Shown piece after piece: positions 1-7,633 of a DNA stretch of 64,000 nucleotides. Both the position numbers and the translations under genes were made by a program. Each line of letters begins with the position of its first letter. Within the stretch, counting starts at the first letter, position 1. The notes under the pieces were generated by a model. The model did not search any database. It was given only the letters and a program-made list of their open reading frames with translations, and had not been told where the DNA came from. The stretch is taken from contig NZ_CP080267.1 of assembly GCF_019431375.1 (NCBI RefSeq), positions 310,001 to 374,000 of the forward strand, in the 5' to 3' direction. This stretch comes from Alcanivorax sp. Its GTDB lineage: Bacteria; Pseudomonadota; Gammaproteobacteria; Pseudomonadales; Alcanivoracaceae.

Positions 1-43
1 GGTGCGCTCTGTTCAACAAACCGCCGCCATTGAGAACCTGAGA

Positions 44-2779
44 ATGGGAAAAACTCTTGTTATTGTGGAGTCGCCTGCCAAGGCCAAGACCATCAACCGC
101 TACCTGGGCGACGACTTCGTAGTGAAGTCCAGCGTCGGCCACGTACGCGATCTGCCGGTCAGTGGTGGCTCCAAGAAGAGCACCCCTCAGGAGCGCGCCA
201 AAGAGGCGGCCTACACCCGCTCCTTGCCCAAGGAAGAGCGTGAAGCCTATAAAAAGAAGAAGGCCAAGGCCCAGTTGATCAACCGCATGGGCGTGGATCC
301 GGAGCACGGCTGGAAAGCCCATTACGAGATCCTTCCCGGCAAGGAAAAGGTGATCGATGAGCTCAAGCGACTTGCCGCCAAAGCCGACCGCATCTATCTG
401 GCGACGGATTTGGACCGCGAAGGGGAGGCCATTGCCTGGCACCTGCGGGAAGTGATCGGCGGCGATGATTCCCGTTTTGACCGGGTGGTGTTCAACGAAA
501 TTACCAAGAAAGCCATTCAGGCCGCTTTCGAGCAGCCCGGCAAACTGGATCTGAGCCGGGTGGAAGCCCAGCAGGCGCGCCGTTTCCTGGACCGGGTGGT
601 GGGCTTCATGATCTCGCCCCTGCTGTGGGAGAAGATCGCCCGCGGCCTGTCCGCCGGTCGGGTGCAGTCGGTTGCCGTGGAACTGGTGGTGGAACGCGAG
701 CGGGAAATTCGTGCCTTTATCCCGGAAGAGTTCTGGGAGATGCACAGCGATACCCACAGTGACCAGGGCGAAGCCCTGCGCCTGGAAGTGGCCAAACACA
801 AGGGCGTGAACTTCCGTCCGGACAACGGTGACGATGCGAAACAGCATCGCCAGGCGTTGCTGCAGGCCGGCACACTCACCATCAGCCAGCGCGAGCAGCG
901 GCCCACCCGTTCCAAGCCATCGGCGCCCTTTATTACCTCCACCCTGCAGCAGGCGGCCAGCACTCGCCTTGGTTTCGGGGTGAAGAAGACCATGATGATG
1001 GCCCAGCGCCTCTACGAGGCCGGTCACATTACCTACATGCGTACCGATTCCACCAACCTGAGCAGCGACGCGGTGGCCGCCTGTCGGGAATGGATCGGCG
1101 AAAAGCTGGGTGACAAATACCTGCCCGAGAAGCCGCTGTCCTACAGCAGCAAGGAAGGTGCCCAGGAAGCTCACGAAGCGATTCGTCCTTCCGATGTGCG
1201 CCGCACCTCCGATTCCCTCAAGGACATGGAGCGTGATGCCCAGCGTCTCTACGAGCTGATCCGTCGCCAGTTCATTGCCTGTCAGATGCCGCCGGCGGAA
1301 TACCTGAGCACCACGCTTACCGCCACCGGCAATGATTACGAGCTGAAGGCCAAGGGCCGCATCATGAAGTTCGACGGCTGGACCCGCATCCAGCCGCCGG
1401 CCTCGCGCAAGGGCCAGGAAGATACCCTGTTGCCGGATGTGAAAGAGGGCGACACTCTGACCATCGATCAGGTGGATATCGATCAGCATTTCACCAAGCC
1501 GCCGGCCCGTTTCACCGAGGCCAGCCTGGTGAAGGAACTGGAAAAACGTGGCATTGGCCGCCCATCCACCTATGCGGCGATTATCTCCACCATTCAGGAT
1601 CGCGGTTATGTGCGTCAGGACAACCGCCGTTTCTATGCGGAAAAAATGGGCGATATTGTCACCGACCGGCTGGCGGAAAACTTCCCCAACCTGATGGACT
1701 ACGGCTTCACCGCCCGCATGGAAGAAACCCTGGATGAAATCGCCGAGGGTCGCCGCAACTGGAAGGATGTGCTCGACGAGTTCTACCGGGATTTTGTCTC
1801 CAAACTGGAAGCGGCCCAGGGCGAGGGCAGCGGCAAGCAGGCCATTGGTGGTATGCGCGCCAACCTGCCCACCGATACCGATATCGAGTGCCCCAAGTGC
1901 GGTCGCCCCATGCAGATCCGTACCGGTTCCACCGGTGTTTTCCTGGGCTGCTCAGGCTACAGTCTGCCGCCCAAGGAGCGTTGTACCGCCACCCTGAATC
2001 TGCTGCCCGGCGAAGAAGCCGAATCGGTGAATGCCGATGACGAGGAAGCGGAAGTCAAGGAGTTGCGCAACAAGAAGCGCTGCCAGAAGTGCGGCACCGC
2101 CATGGAAAACTACCTGATCGACGAGAAGCGCAAACTGCACATTTGCGGTAACAACCCGGACTGTGACGGCTATGTGGTCGAGAAGGGCGAGTTCCGCATC
2201 AAGGGCTACGATGGCCCGGTGCTGGAGTGCGAAAAGTGCGGCAATGAAATGCAGCTGCGCACCGGTCGTTTCGGCAAGTTCTTCAAGTGCACCAACGAGG
2301 CGTGTGGCAACACCCGCAAGCTGCTCAAGAGTGGCGAGCCGGCACCGCCACGGGCGGACCCGATCCCCATGCCGCATCTCAAGTGCGAGAAATACGACGA
2401 CGATCATTATCTGCTGCGCGATGGTGCCTCCGGCCTGTTCCTGGCGGCCAGCAAGTTCCCGAAAAACCGGGAAACCCGGCCACCGCTGATCCTGGAAATC
2501 CAGAGTGTTGCCGAGCAGCTGGATCCCAAGCACAAGTACCTGGCCGAGGCGCCGGCGAAAGACCCGGATGGCAATCCCGGGGTGCTGCGCTACAGCCGCA
2601 AGGCCAAAGAGCAGTACGTGATGAGCGAGATCGACGGCAAGGCCACCGGCTGGATGGCCTTCTATCGGGATGGCAACTGGGTCGAGGAACAGACCAAGAA
2701 GAAGGCGCCCGCCAAGAAGAAAGCGGCTGCCAAGAAGAAGGCTCCGGCCAAGAAAAAGGCCGCTGCCAAGAAATCCTGA
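44..2779 (+). CDS. topA: DNA topoisomerase I
   Basis: Type IA topoisomerase that relaxes negative supercoils. The frame is open to the window edge, but the family start is the ATG at 44, preceded by GAGAA and followed by MGKTLVIVESPAKAKTI, giving 911 aa. Visible parts are the TOPRIM domain (Glu in ESPAKAK, acidic motif ATDLDREGEA), the catalytic tyrosine in YMRTDS (about residue 331), and three C-terminal four-cysteine zinc ribbons beginning CPKCGRPM, CQKCGTAM and CEKCGNEM. The protein ends in a Lys/Ala-rich tail of repeated AKKKAP/AAKK units, as in pseudomonads, which probably adds nonspecific DNA contact. A REPIN-like repeat follows the stop. Identity is secure; only the exact start depends on the family pattern. 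Confidence 0.97.
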   Translation: MGKTLVIVESPAKAKTINRYLGDDFVVKSSVGHVRDLPVSGGSKKSTPQERAKEAAYTRSLPKEEREAYKKKKAKAQLINRMGVDPEHGWKAHYEILPGKEKVIDELKRLAAKADRIYLATDLDREGEAIAWHLREVIGGDDSRFDRVVFNEITKKAIQAAFEQPGKLDLSRVEAQQARRFLDRVVGFMISPLLWEKIARGLSAGRVQSVAVELVVEREREIRAFIPEEFWEMHSDTHSDQGEALRLEVAKHKGVNFRPDNGDDAKQHRQALLQAGTLTISQREQRPTRSKPSAPFITSTLQQAASTRLGFGVKKTMMMAQRLYEAGHITYMRTDSTNLSSDAVAACREWIGEKLGDKYLPEKPLSYSSKEGAQEAHEAIRPSDVRRTSDSLKDMERDAQRLYELIRRQFIACQMPPAEYLSTTLTATGNDYELKAKGRIMKFDGWTRIQPPASRKGQEDTLLPDVKEGDTLTIDQVDIDQHFTKPPARFTEASLVKELEKRGIGRPSTYAAIISTIQDRGYVRQDNRRFYAEKMGDIVTDRLAENFPNLMDYGFTARMEETLDEIAEGRRNWKDVLDEFYRDFVSKLEAAQGEGSGKQAIGGMRANLPTDTDIECPKCGRPMQIRTGSTGVFLGCSGYSLPPKERCTATLNLLPGEEAESVNADDEEAEVKELRNKKRCQKCGTAMENYLIDEKRKLHICGNNPDCDGYVVEKGEFRIKGYDGPVLECEKCGNEMQLRTGRFGKFFKCTNEACGNTRKLLKSGEPAPPRADPIPMPHLKCEKYDDDHYLLRDGASGLFLAASKFPKNRETRPPLILEIQSVAEQLDPKHKYLAEAPAKDPDGNPGVLRYSRKAKEQYVMSEIDGKATGWMAFYRDGNWVEEQTKKKAPAKKKAAAKKKAPAKKKAAAKKS

Positions 2780-2792
2780 CCGCTGATATTTT

Positions 2793-2862
2793 GTAGGAGC
2801 TATGCTCGCATAGCGAACCTGCTTGCGATGGCTCTGGTTTTCGTCACAAGCATAGCTCCTAC
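2793..2862. repeat. REPIN-like inverted pair of REP elements (copy A)
   Basis: Left unit: GTAGGAGC at 2793-2800, a short hairpin (GCTATG, loop CTCG, CATAGC) and a GCGA tail. Right unit, inverted, ends GCATAGCTCCTAC at 2850-2862. Head, hairpin and tail in two facing copies is the architecture of REP doublets mobilised by RAYT transposases. It sits between topA and the DUF6586 gene and may also help end topA transcription. Confidence 0.7.
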
Positions 2863-2906
2863 GGTCAGGCTAACCCGTTATATCCATAGTTTCTGCGAGT
2901 TCTCAC

Positions 2907-3437
2907 ATGTCCCGAATGGTCCGAGAAAATGCCGTCAGTGGTCTGCGCGAGCGGATCTACTTTGCTCAGGCCCTGCTACGTCAGCTCGTACGCGAACAGG
3001 CCGATGCGGTGCCTGCGGTACGCCTGGCCTTGCGTGGTGCTGTGGTATTTCATCTCTATTCGGCCCTGGTCGGTCTGGCTCGCCAGTCTGCCACCACCTA
3101 TCAGGTAGCCGGTGCCGACCATTTGTTCAGCTTGGCGGCCCTGGTTCAGGCGTTTCGTGATTCCGAAGTGGAAGCCCCGGAAATGGCAATTCTCGGCCAG
3201 TCCCTAGCCGACCGCGCAGACCTGGTCGCCTGGCTGGACGGGGAAATGCAAAACGCCATGGGTGCTGCCGGCCTGGCCCGCCGCCCAGCCCCGCCCAGCG
3301 ACGCCAACGCCCTCAATCTGATGGCGGAAGACCGCTATGCTCCCCTGGCTGAAGGTGACATGGAACGCCTCAGTAATGCCATCCAGCGGGTCAGCGAACT
3401 GGTGGAGCATTGTGTGGGGTATCTGGAGGAGTGGTGA
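2907..3437 (+). CDS. DUF6586 family protein
   Basis: A 176-aa soluble protein, mostly alpha-helical by composition, without signal peptide or membrane segment. It resembles the uncharacterised protein encoded next to topA in pseudomonads (PA3010-like, from memory), and position supports the match. The N-terminal half holds leucine- and alanine-rich helices and a run of small and hydrophobic residues around 35-60; the C-terminal part is acidic. The ATG at 2907 is the first in frame, with a second Met at codon 4. No catalytic motif is visible, so function is unknown. The nested palindrome at 3454-3592 separates it from psrA. Confidence 0.75.
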   Translation: MSRMVRENAVSGLRERIYFAQALLRQLVREQADAVPAVRLALRGAVVFHLYSALVGLARQSATTYQVAGADHLFSLAALVQAFRDSEVEAPEMAILGQSLADRADLVAWLDGEMQNAMGAAGLARRPAPPSDANALNLMAEDRYAPLAEGDMERLSNAIQRVSELVEHCVGYLEEW

Positions 3438-3453
3438 GAAAGGCAATTGAGAA

Positions 3454-3592
3454 TGGATAATTGATAACTGCGTGCGAAAGGGTGTAAACAGCTTTTATGT
3501 CAGAGGCCGCGACCATAGCTTGGACGCGGCCTCTGACGCTTTAAAAACAGAGAGTGTGCATCGCACGTTATCAATTACCTTTTTCGACTTTC
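3454..3592. repeat. Nested inverted-repeat element with a 13-bp perfect hairpin
   Basis: The centre is a perfect hairpin: GTCAGAGGCCGCG (3499-3511) pairs with CGCGGCCTCTGAC (3525-3537). It is enclosed by outer arms, left ATAATTGATAACTGCGTGCG and right GCATCGCACGTTATCAATTA, which are imperfect inverted copies. The layered design recalls other spacers in this window, with different words. It could terminate the upstream transcript or be a small mobile repeat; no gene is visible in it. Confidence 0.6.
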
Positions 3593-3602
3593 AACTGTCC
3601 CC

Positions 3603-3631
3603 TTGACCGCCTTCACACCCAAACGTATGTT
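3603..3631 (+). promoter_or_regulatory. Predicted sigma-70 promoter of psrA
   Basis: TTGACC at 3603-3608 matches the -35 consensus at 5 of 6 bases. After exactly 17 bp comes TATGTT at 3626-3631, matching the -10 consensus at 4 of 6. Transcription would begin near 3638, about 27 bp before the psrA ATG. The -10 box lies inside the predicted PsrA operator. Confidence 0.6.
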
Positions 3632-3647
3632 TGAAACGTATGTTTTG
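3620..3647. promoter_or_regulatory. PsrA operator, tandem palindromes
   Basis: CAAACGTATGTTTG (3620-3633) is a perfect inverted repeat, CAAAC-N4-GTTTG, matching the known PsrA consensus (G/C)AAAC-N2-4-GTTT(G/C). It is followed without gap by GAAACGTATGTTTTG (3633-3647), a near-repeat sharing the GTAT spacer. Binding here would cover the -10 box and start site of psrA, so autorepression is the natural reading. Confidence 0.75.
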
Positions 3648-3664
3648 AACTCAGGGTAGGGCGC

Positions 3665-4300
3665 ATGGCACAGGCGGGCACGGTAGACCGGATTCTGGAT
3701 ACCGCAGAGGTATTGTTTGCCCAGAAGGGCTTTGCGGAGACCAGTCTGCGTGCCATCACCAGCAAGGCCGGGGTGAACCTGGCGGCGGTGAACTATCATT
3801 TTGGTTCCAAGGAAGCCCTGATACAGGCAGTATTCGAGCGCTTCCTGACGCCGTTCAGTGTGGCCCTCGGCGCCAAGCTGGATGAGATGGAAGCCACCGG
3901 CATCCCCGACACGCCGGAAAATGTGCTGGGTATTGTCTCCCGTCTGGCGCTGGGTACCCACCCGCAAGACCCCCAGCGCGCCGCCATTTTCTTTCGTCTC
4001 TCCGGGCAGGCCTACAGCCAGCCCCAGGGGCATTTGCGTGATTACCTGCACAAACACTACGGCGCCGTCTTCAAGCGCCTGCAAGAGCACCTGCAACGGG
4101 CTGTCCCGGACGTGCCGCCCATGGAGCTGTTCTGGCGCGTCCAGTTCAGCCTTGGTGCTGTGATCTTCACCCTGTCAGGCATGCAGTCCCTGCAAGCTAT
4201 CAGTAAAGCCGATTTCAACCTGGACGTAAGCGCCGCAGATATCACCCGGCGACTGCTGCCGTTCCTGGTTGGCGGTATTCAGGCCGACGTGCCGGAGTAA
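3665..4300 (+). CDS. psrA: TetR-family regulator PsrA
   Basis: A 211-aa TetR regulator. The N-terminal helix-turn-helix covers roughly residues 26-48, with ITSKAGVNLAAVNYHFGSK very close to pseudomonad PsrA. The ligand domain keeps PsrA-like stretches such as SQPQGHLRDYL and MELFWRVQFSLGA. In Pseudomonas, PsrA senses long-chain acyl molecules, represses beta-oxidation genes and activates rpoS. Here the gene has a textbook PsrA operator over its own promoter, which supports both identity and autoregulation. The ATG at 3665 has a weak AGGG-type ribosome site. Unlike the Pseudomonas order I recall, lexA and sulA are not found between topA and this gene. Confidence 0.88.
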   Translation: MAQAGTVDRILDTAEVLFAQKGFAETSLRAITSKAGVNLAAVNYHFGSKEALIQAVFERFLTPFSVALGAKLDEMEATGIPDTPENVLGIVSRLALGTHPQDPQRAAIFFRLSGQAYSQPQGHLRDYLHKHYGAVFKRLQEHLQRAVPDVPPMELFWRVQFSLGAVIFTLSGMQSLQAISKADFNLDVSAADITRRLLPFLVGGIQADVPE

Positions 4301-4416
4301 CATGCCTTCCCGTAGGATCGTTTTGTATCGTAATTGCCTGTTCAGTGCGGTTCGCGGCTGCAAGCGGCCGCCTAGGGTGGTTCAATATGCAGGCGTTATT
4401 GCCTGAAAAGGATGGT

Positions 4417-4887
4417 ATGGAACTGATCATCAACCTCTCCGAACAATGGTTGGAACTGCGCGGTGAGCGCACCGAGCGGTTTCCCGTGTCCACCGCCCGC
4501 AACGGGGCCGGCCAGAGTCAGGGCAGCGAAGCCACGCCGCTGGGTCGCCATCTGGTGCGGGCCCGCTTCGGCGACGGTCTGCCGGAGGGGGCGGTGCTGG
4601 CCGGGCGTAAATTCTCCGGGGAGATCTGCAATGGGGACAAGGTTCGTGAACACCCCCAGCGTGATTGGGTGCTTACCCGCATTCTCTGGCTGGGAGGCAT
4701 GGAACCCGGTCACAATCTGGGCGGCGACGTGGATAGTTTCCGGCGCTTTATTTATATTCACGGCACACCGGACAGCGAGCCCATGGGGACGCCTGCGTCC
4801 CACGGTTGCATTCGGATGCGCAACGCGGACATGATTCGCGTTTTTGATCAGGTGCCGGTGGGAACTGCTGTCACCATCACCGAATAA
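4417..4887 (+). CDS. YkuD-family L,D-transpeptidase/carboxypeptidase, no signal peptide
   Basis: A 156-aa YkuD-domain protein with the catalytic signature IHG followed by SHGCIRM, placing the nucleophile at Cys131. I chose the ATG at 4417, preceded by AAAAGGAT; upstream in-frame ATGs at 4345 and 4387 would add residues with no signal-like character. None of these starts yields a signal peptide, so the protein is predicted cytoplasmic. That is unlike periplasmic L,D-transpeptidases and like the cytoplasmic YkuD L,D-carboxypeptidase ElsL of Acinetobacter, which acts in peptidoglycan recycling. nagZ, a cytosolic recycling enzyme, starts 11 bp downstream. Fold and catalytic site are secure; the carboxypeptidase role is inference. 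Confidence 0.82.
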   Translation: MELIINLSEQWLELRGERTERFPVSTARNGAGQSQGSEATPLGRHLVRARFGDGLPEGAVLAGRKFSGEICNGDKVREHPQRDWVLTRILWLGGMEPGHNLGGDVDSFRRFIYIHGTPDSEPMGTPASHGCIRMRNADMIRVFDQVPVGTAVTITE

Positions 4888-4898
4888 TCAGGATTGCC

Positions 4899-5912
4899 AT
4901 GCCATCCGTTTCCCCCCTGCTGATGCTCGATCTGGAAGGACTCCAGGTCAGTGATGTGGAGAAAGATCTGCTGGCCCACCCGGGTACCGGCGGGCTGATT
5001 CTCTTTACCCGTAACTACCAGGACCGGCAGCAACTGGCGGAGCTGGTCCGCCAGATTCGTGCGGTTCGTCCCGAGATACTGATTGCCGTGGATCAGGAAG
5101 GCGGTCGCGTACAGCGTTTCCGTGACGGTTTCGTGCGCCTGCCGCCCATGGCCGCCCTGGGACGCCGTTATGATCAGGCTCCGCAGGCAGCCGTGGGGGA
5201 GGCGGCGCTGCTTGGTGAGCTGATGGCCTCGGAGCTGACCGAGCTGGATATTGATCTGAGCTTCGCCCCGGTGCTGGATCTGGACTACGGCACCAGCACC
5301 GTGATTGGCGATCGCAGCTTCCATGGTGATGCGGATGCCATGATCGCCCTGGCCGGCGCCTTTATCGATGGCATGAGCGCCGCCGGTATGGCGGCTACCG
5401 GCAAGCACTTCCCCGGTCACGGCCATGTGGTGGCGGACTCCCATCTGGAGCTACCGGTGGATCCACGGCCACTGGCCGAGATCGAAGCGGCGGACCTGCG
5501 GCCCTTTGTGGCGCTGGCGCCGAAACTGGATGGCATCATGCCCGCCCATGTGATCTACAGTGCGGTGGAAAACCAGACTGCCGGTTTTTCCCGCTATTGG
5601 CTGCAGACCCGCCTGCGCGAGCAGATGGGCTTTCGCGGCGTGATCTTCTCCGATGACCTGTCCATGGCCGGCGCCCATGGTGTCGGCGGGTATCCGGAGC
5701 GGGCGAGGGCGGCACTGGAGGCCGGTTGCGACATGGTGCTGGCCTGCAACAACCGGCCCGGGGCCGAACAGGTGCTGGACTTCCTTGCTGCTACCCCCTT
5801 CAGCGGCCAGGTGCCGGCCAGCGGCCTGCGAGCCCGTCCGCGTCGCCCCATGGAAACCACAAAACGCAACGCTGCCACGGAACTGGCGGCGGCATTGACT
5901 GAACTTCGCTAA
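4899..5912 (+). CDS. nagZ: Beta-N-acetylhexosaminidase NagZ
   Basis: Cytosolic family 3 glycoside hydrolase that removes GlcNAc from GlcNAc-anhydroMurNAc-peptides during peptidoglycan recycling; in many bacteria its product feeds AmpC induction. The 337-aa protein has DQEGGRVQRF (65-74), the family signature KHFPGHGHVVADSH (169-182) with its catalytic His, and GVIFSDDLSMAG with the nucleophilic Asp near 252. Length is normal for the family. It follows the YkuD gene at 11 bp and precedes the MscS gene at 8 bp, suggesting one transcript. No signal peptide is present, as expected. Confidence 0.95.
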   Translation: MPSVSPLLMLDLEGLQVSDVEKDLLAHPGTGGLILFTRNYQDRQQLAELVRQIRAVRPEILIAVDQEGGRVQRFRDGFVRLPPMAALGRRYDQAPQAAVGEAALLGELMASELTELDIDLSFAPVLDLDYGTSTVIGDRSFHGDADAMIALAGAFIDGMSAAGMAATGKHFPGHGHVVADSHLELPVDPRPLAEIEAADLRPFVALAPKLDGIMPAHVIYSAVENQTAGFSRYWLQTRLREQMGFRGVIFSDDLSMAGAHGVGGYPERARAALEAGCDMVLACNNRPGAEQVLDFLAATPFSGQVPASGLRARPRRPMETTKRNAATELAAALTELR

Positions 5913-5920
5913 GGATTCGC

Positions 5921-7078
5921 ATGAACTGGGACTGGAACCAACTGCTGCAATGGCCGAACGTGGAGACCCCCACGGATATCTGGCTGACCCAATTGTTCAT
6001 CATCGTGCTGTGCACGGTGTCGGTGAACTTTATCCTGATGCGCGTCATTGATGTGCTCGACCGGTTGATCAACAAGACCGAAACCCTGTGGGACGATGCC
6101 CTGCTGGAAGCGGCCCGGATTCCTGTGCGGCTGGTGTTCTGGGTCGTTGGCCTGTCGGTATCGGTAGAGCTGTTGCAGGCGGTGACCGAGGAAGCCAATG
6201 AGTTATTTGATCTGGCGCCCAAGGGGCGTCAGATCGCCTTTATCCTGATCATCGCCATGTTCCTCAACCGGTTTATCTCCTATACCGAGAAAAACCTGAT
6301 TGATCCTTCGCGGATGCGTAAACCCATGGATCAGTCCACTGCGGCGGCCATTGCCAAGCTGTTGCGGGTGTCGGTGATCATTACCTCCTTGCTAATCGTG
6401 CTGCAGACCCTGGGCTACAGCATTTCCGGTGTGCTGGCTTTTGGCGGCATCGGGGGTATGGCGGTAGCCTTTGCTGCCAAGGACCTGCTGGCCAATTTCT
6501 TCGGTGGCATGATGGTCTACCTGGACAAGCCGTTCCGGGTGGGGGACTGGGTGCGCTCACCGGACCGTTCCATTGAAGGCACCGTGGAGAGCATTGGCTG
6601 GCGACTGACCTGTATCCGTACCTTCGATCAGCGCCCGCTGTATATCCCCAATGCCATGTTCACCACTGTGGTGCTGGAAAACCCGTCACGCATGCTGAAC
6701 CGCCGCATCAACGAGAAGATTGGCATCCGCTACGAAGACTGGCAGAAAATGCCGGGTATCGTGGCCGAGGTGAAACAGATGCTGATCGATCATGAAGAGC
6801 TGGAAACCGACAGCCGTACGCTGATCGTGAACTTCGACAGCTATGGTGCCTCGCACCTGGAATTTTTTATCTATACCTTCACCAAGACCACCCAGTGGGT
6901 CCGTTACCATGAGATCAAGCAGGATGTGCTCATGAAGATCATGACTATCGTCAACGAGCACGGCGCGGAGTTTGCCTTCCCCACGCGCACCCTGCATCTT
7001 GTCAGCCACAACGACAATCATCCCGCCACGGGTCTGGAAGACGACAACACCGAGGAAGCACAGCATGTCCATCGCTGA
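5921..7078 (+). CDS. MscS-family mechanosensitive ion channel
   Basis: A 385-aa inner-membrane channel. Four to five hydrophobic segments occupy the N-terminal half, and the pore helix region reads FGGIGGMAVAFAAKDLLANF, the Gly/Ala-rich TM3 of MscS. A beta domain follows (VGDWVRSPDRSIEGTVESIG) and then an alpha/beta cytoplasmic domain. Such channels open under membrane tension and release solutes on hypo-osmotic shock. The N-terminal segment is longer than in E. coli MscS. The last 14 bases overlap the start of hpt, so the two are probably translationally coupled. Confidence 0.9.
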   Translation: MNWDWNQLLQWPNVETPTDIWLTQLFIIVLCTVSVNFILMRVIDVLDRLINKTETLWDDALLEAARIPVRLVFWVVGLSVSVELLQAVTEEANELFDLAPKGRQIAFILIIAMFLNRFISYTEKNLIDPSRMRKPMDQSTAAAIAKLLRVSVIITSLLIVLQTLGYSISGVLAFGGIGGMAVAFAAKDLLANFFGGMMVYLDKPFRVGDWVRSPDRSIEGTVESIGWRLTCIRTFDQRPLYIPNAMFTTVVLENPSRMLNRRINEKIGIRYEDWQKMPGIVAEVKQMLIDHEELETDSRTLIVNFDSYGASHLEFFIYTFTKTTQWVRYHEIKQDVLMKIMTIVNEHGAEFAFPTRTLHLVSHNDNHPATGLEDDNTEEAQHVHR

Positions 7079-7631
7079 GGAGCTGCAACAGGAACTGATG
7101 CGGGTGCGCCGTGACGCCATCGAGCTGCACTCCGCCGATCAGGTTCAGGAAGCCATTGCCAAGTTGGCCTTCGAGGTGACCGAAGCTTATTCCGGCAAGG
7201 TACCGGTGATGCTGACCATCATGAATGGCGGCATGATCTTCGCCGCTGAGCTGGTCAAGCGCCTGGATATCCCTCTGGAGATGGACTACCTGCATGCCAG
7301 CCGTTATCTGGGAGAGACCACCGGTGGCGATGTGGAGTGGATCGTGACGCCTAACGCCAGTCTGGCCGGCCGGGATGTGCTGATTGTCGATGACATTCTC
7401 GATGTGGGCTCCACCCTGCTGTCCATCATCGACGCCTGCAAGGCCCAGGGAGCGGCTTCGGTGAAGACCTGTGTATTGGTGGACAAGCAGCACGATCGCA
7501 AGGCAAAACCGGGCCTGAGAGCAGACTTTACCGCCCTGGAAGCAGCGGATTACTACCTGTTCGGCATGGGCATGGACTACAAGGGCTTCTGGCGCAACGC
7601 GCCGGGCATTTACGCGGTAAAGGAAAACTGA
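7065..7631 (+). CDS. hpt: Hypoxanthine-guanine phosphoribosyltransferase
   Basis: A 188-aa purine salvage enzyme making IMP or GMP from hypoxanthine or guanine plus PRPP. The PRPP-binding loop VLIVDDILDVGST is at 105-117 and an MNGGMIF loop near 53. I chose the ATG at 7065, preceded by CGAGGAAG, because MSIAEELQQEL is the family N-terminus; a longer frame from 6972 would only add residues read from inside the channel gene. It ends 2 bp before the next gene, a methylthioinosine phosphorylase that releases hypoxanthine, so the two form consecutive salvage steps. Confidence 0.9.
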   Translation: MSIAEELQQELMRVRRDAIELHSADQVQEAIAKLAFEVTEAYSGKVPVMLTIMNGGMIFAAELVKRLDIPLEMDYLHASRYLGETTGGDVEWIVTPNASLAGRDVLIVDDILDVGSTLLSIIDACKAQGAASVKTCVLVDKQHDRKAKPGLRADFTALEAADYYLFGMGMDYKGFWRNAPGIYAVKEN

Positions 7632-7633
7632 GC

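Noticed and set aside
2695..2775. Repeated AAGAAG/GCC units at the topA end
   Set aside because: They encode the Lys/Ala tail typical of this topoisomerase, not a separate repeat element.
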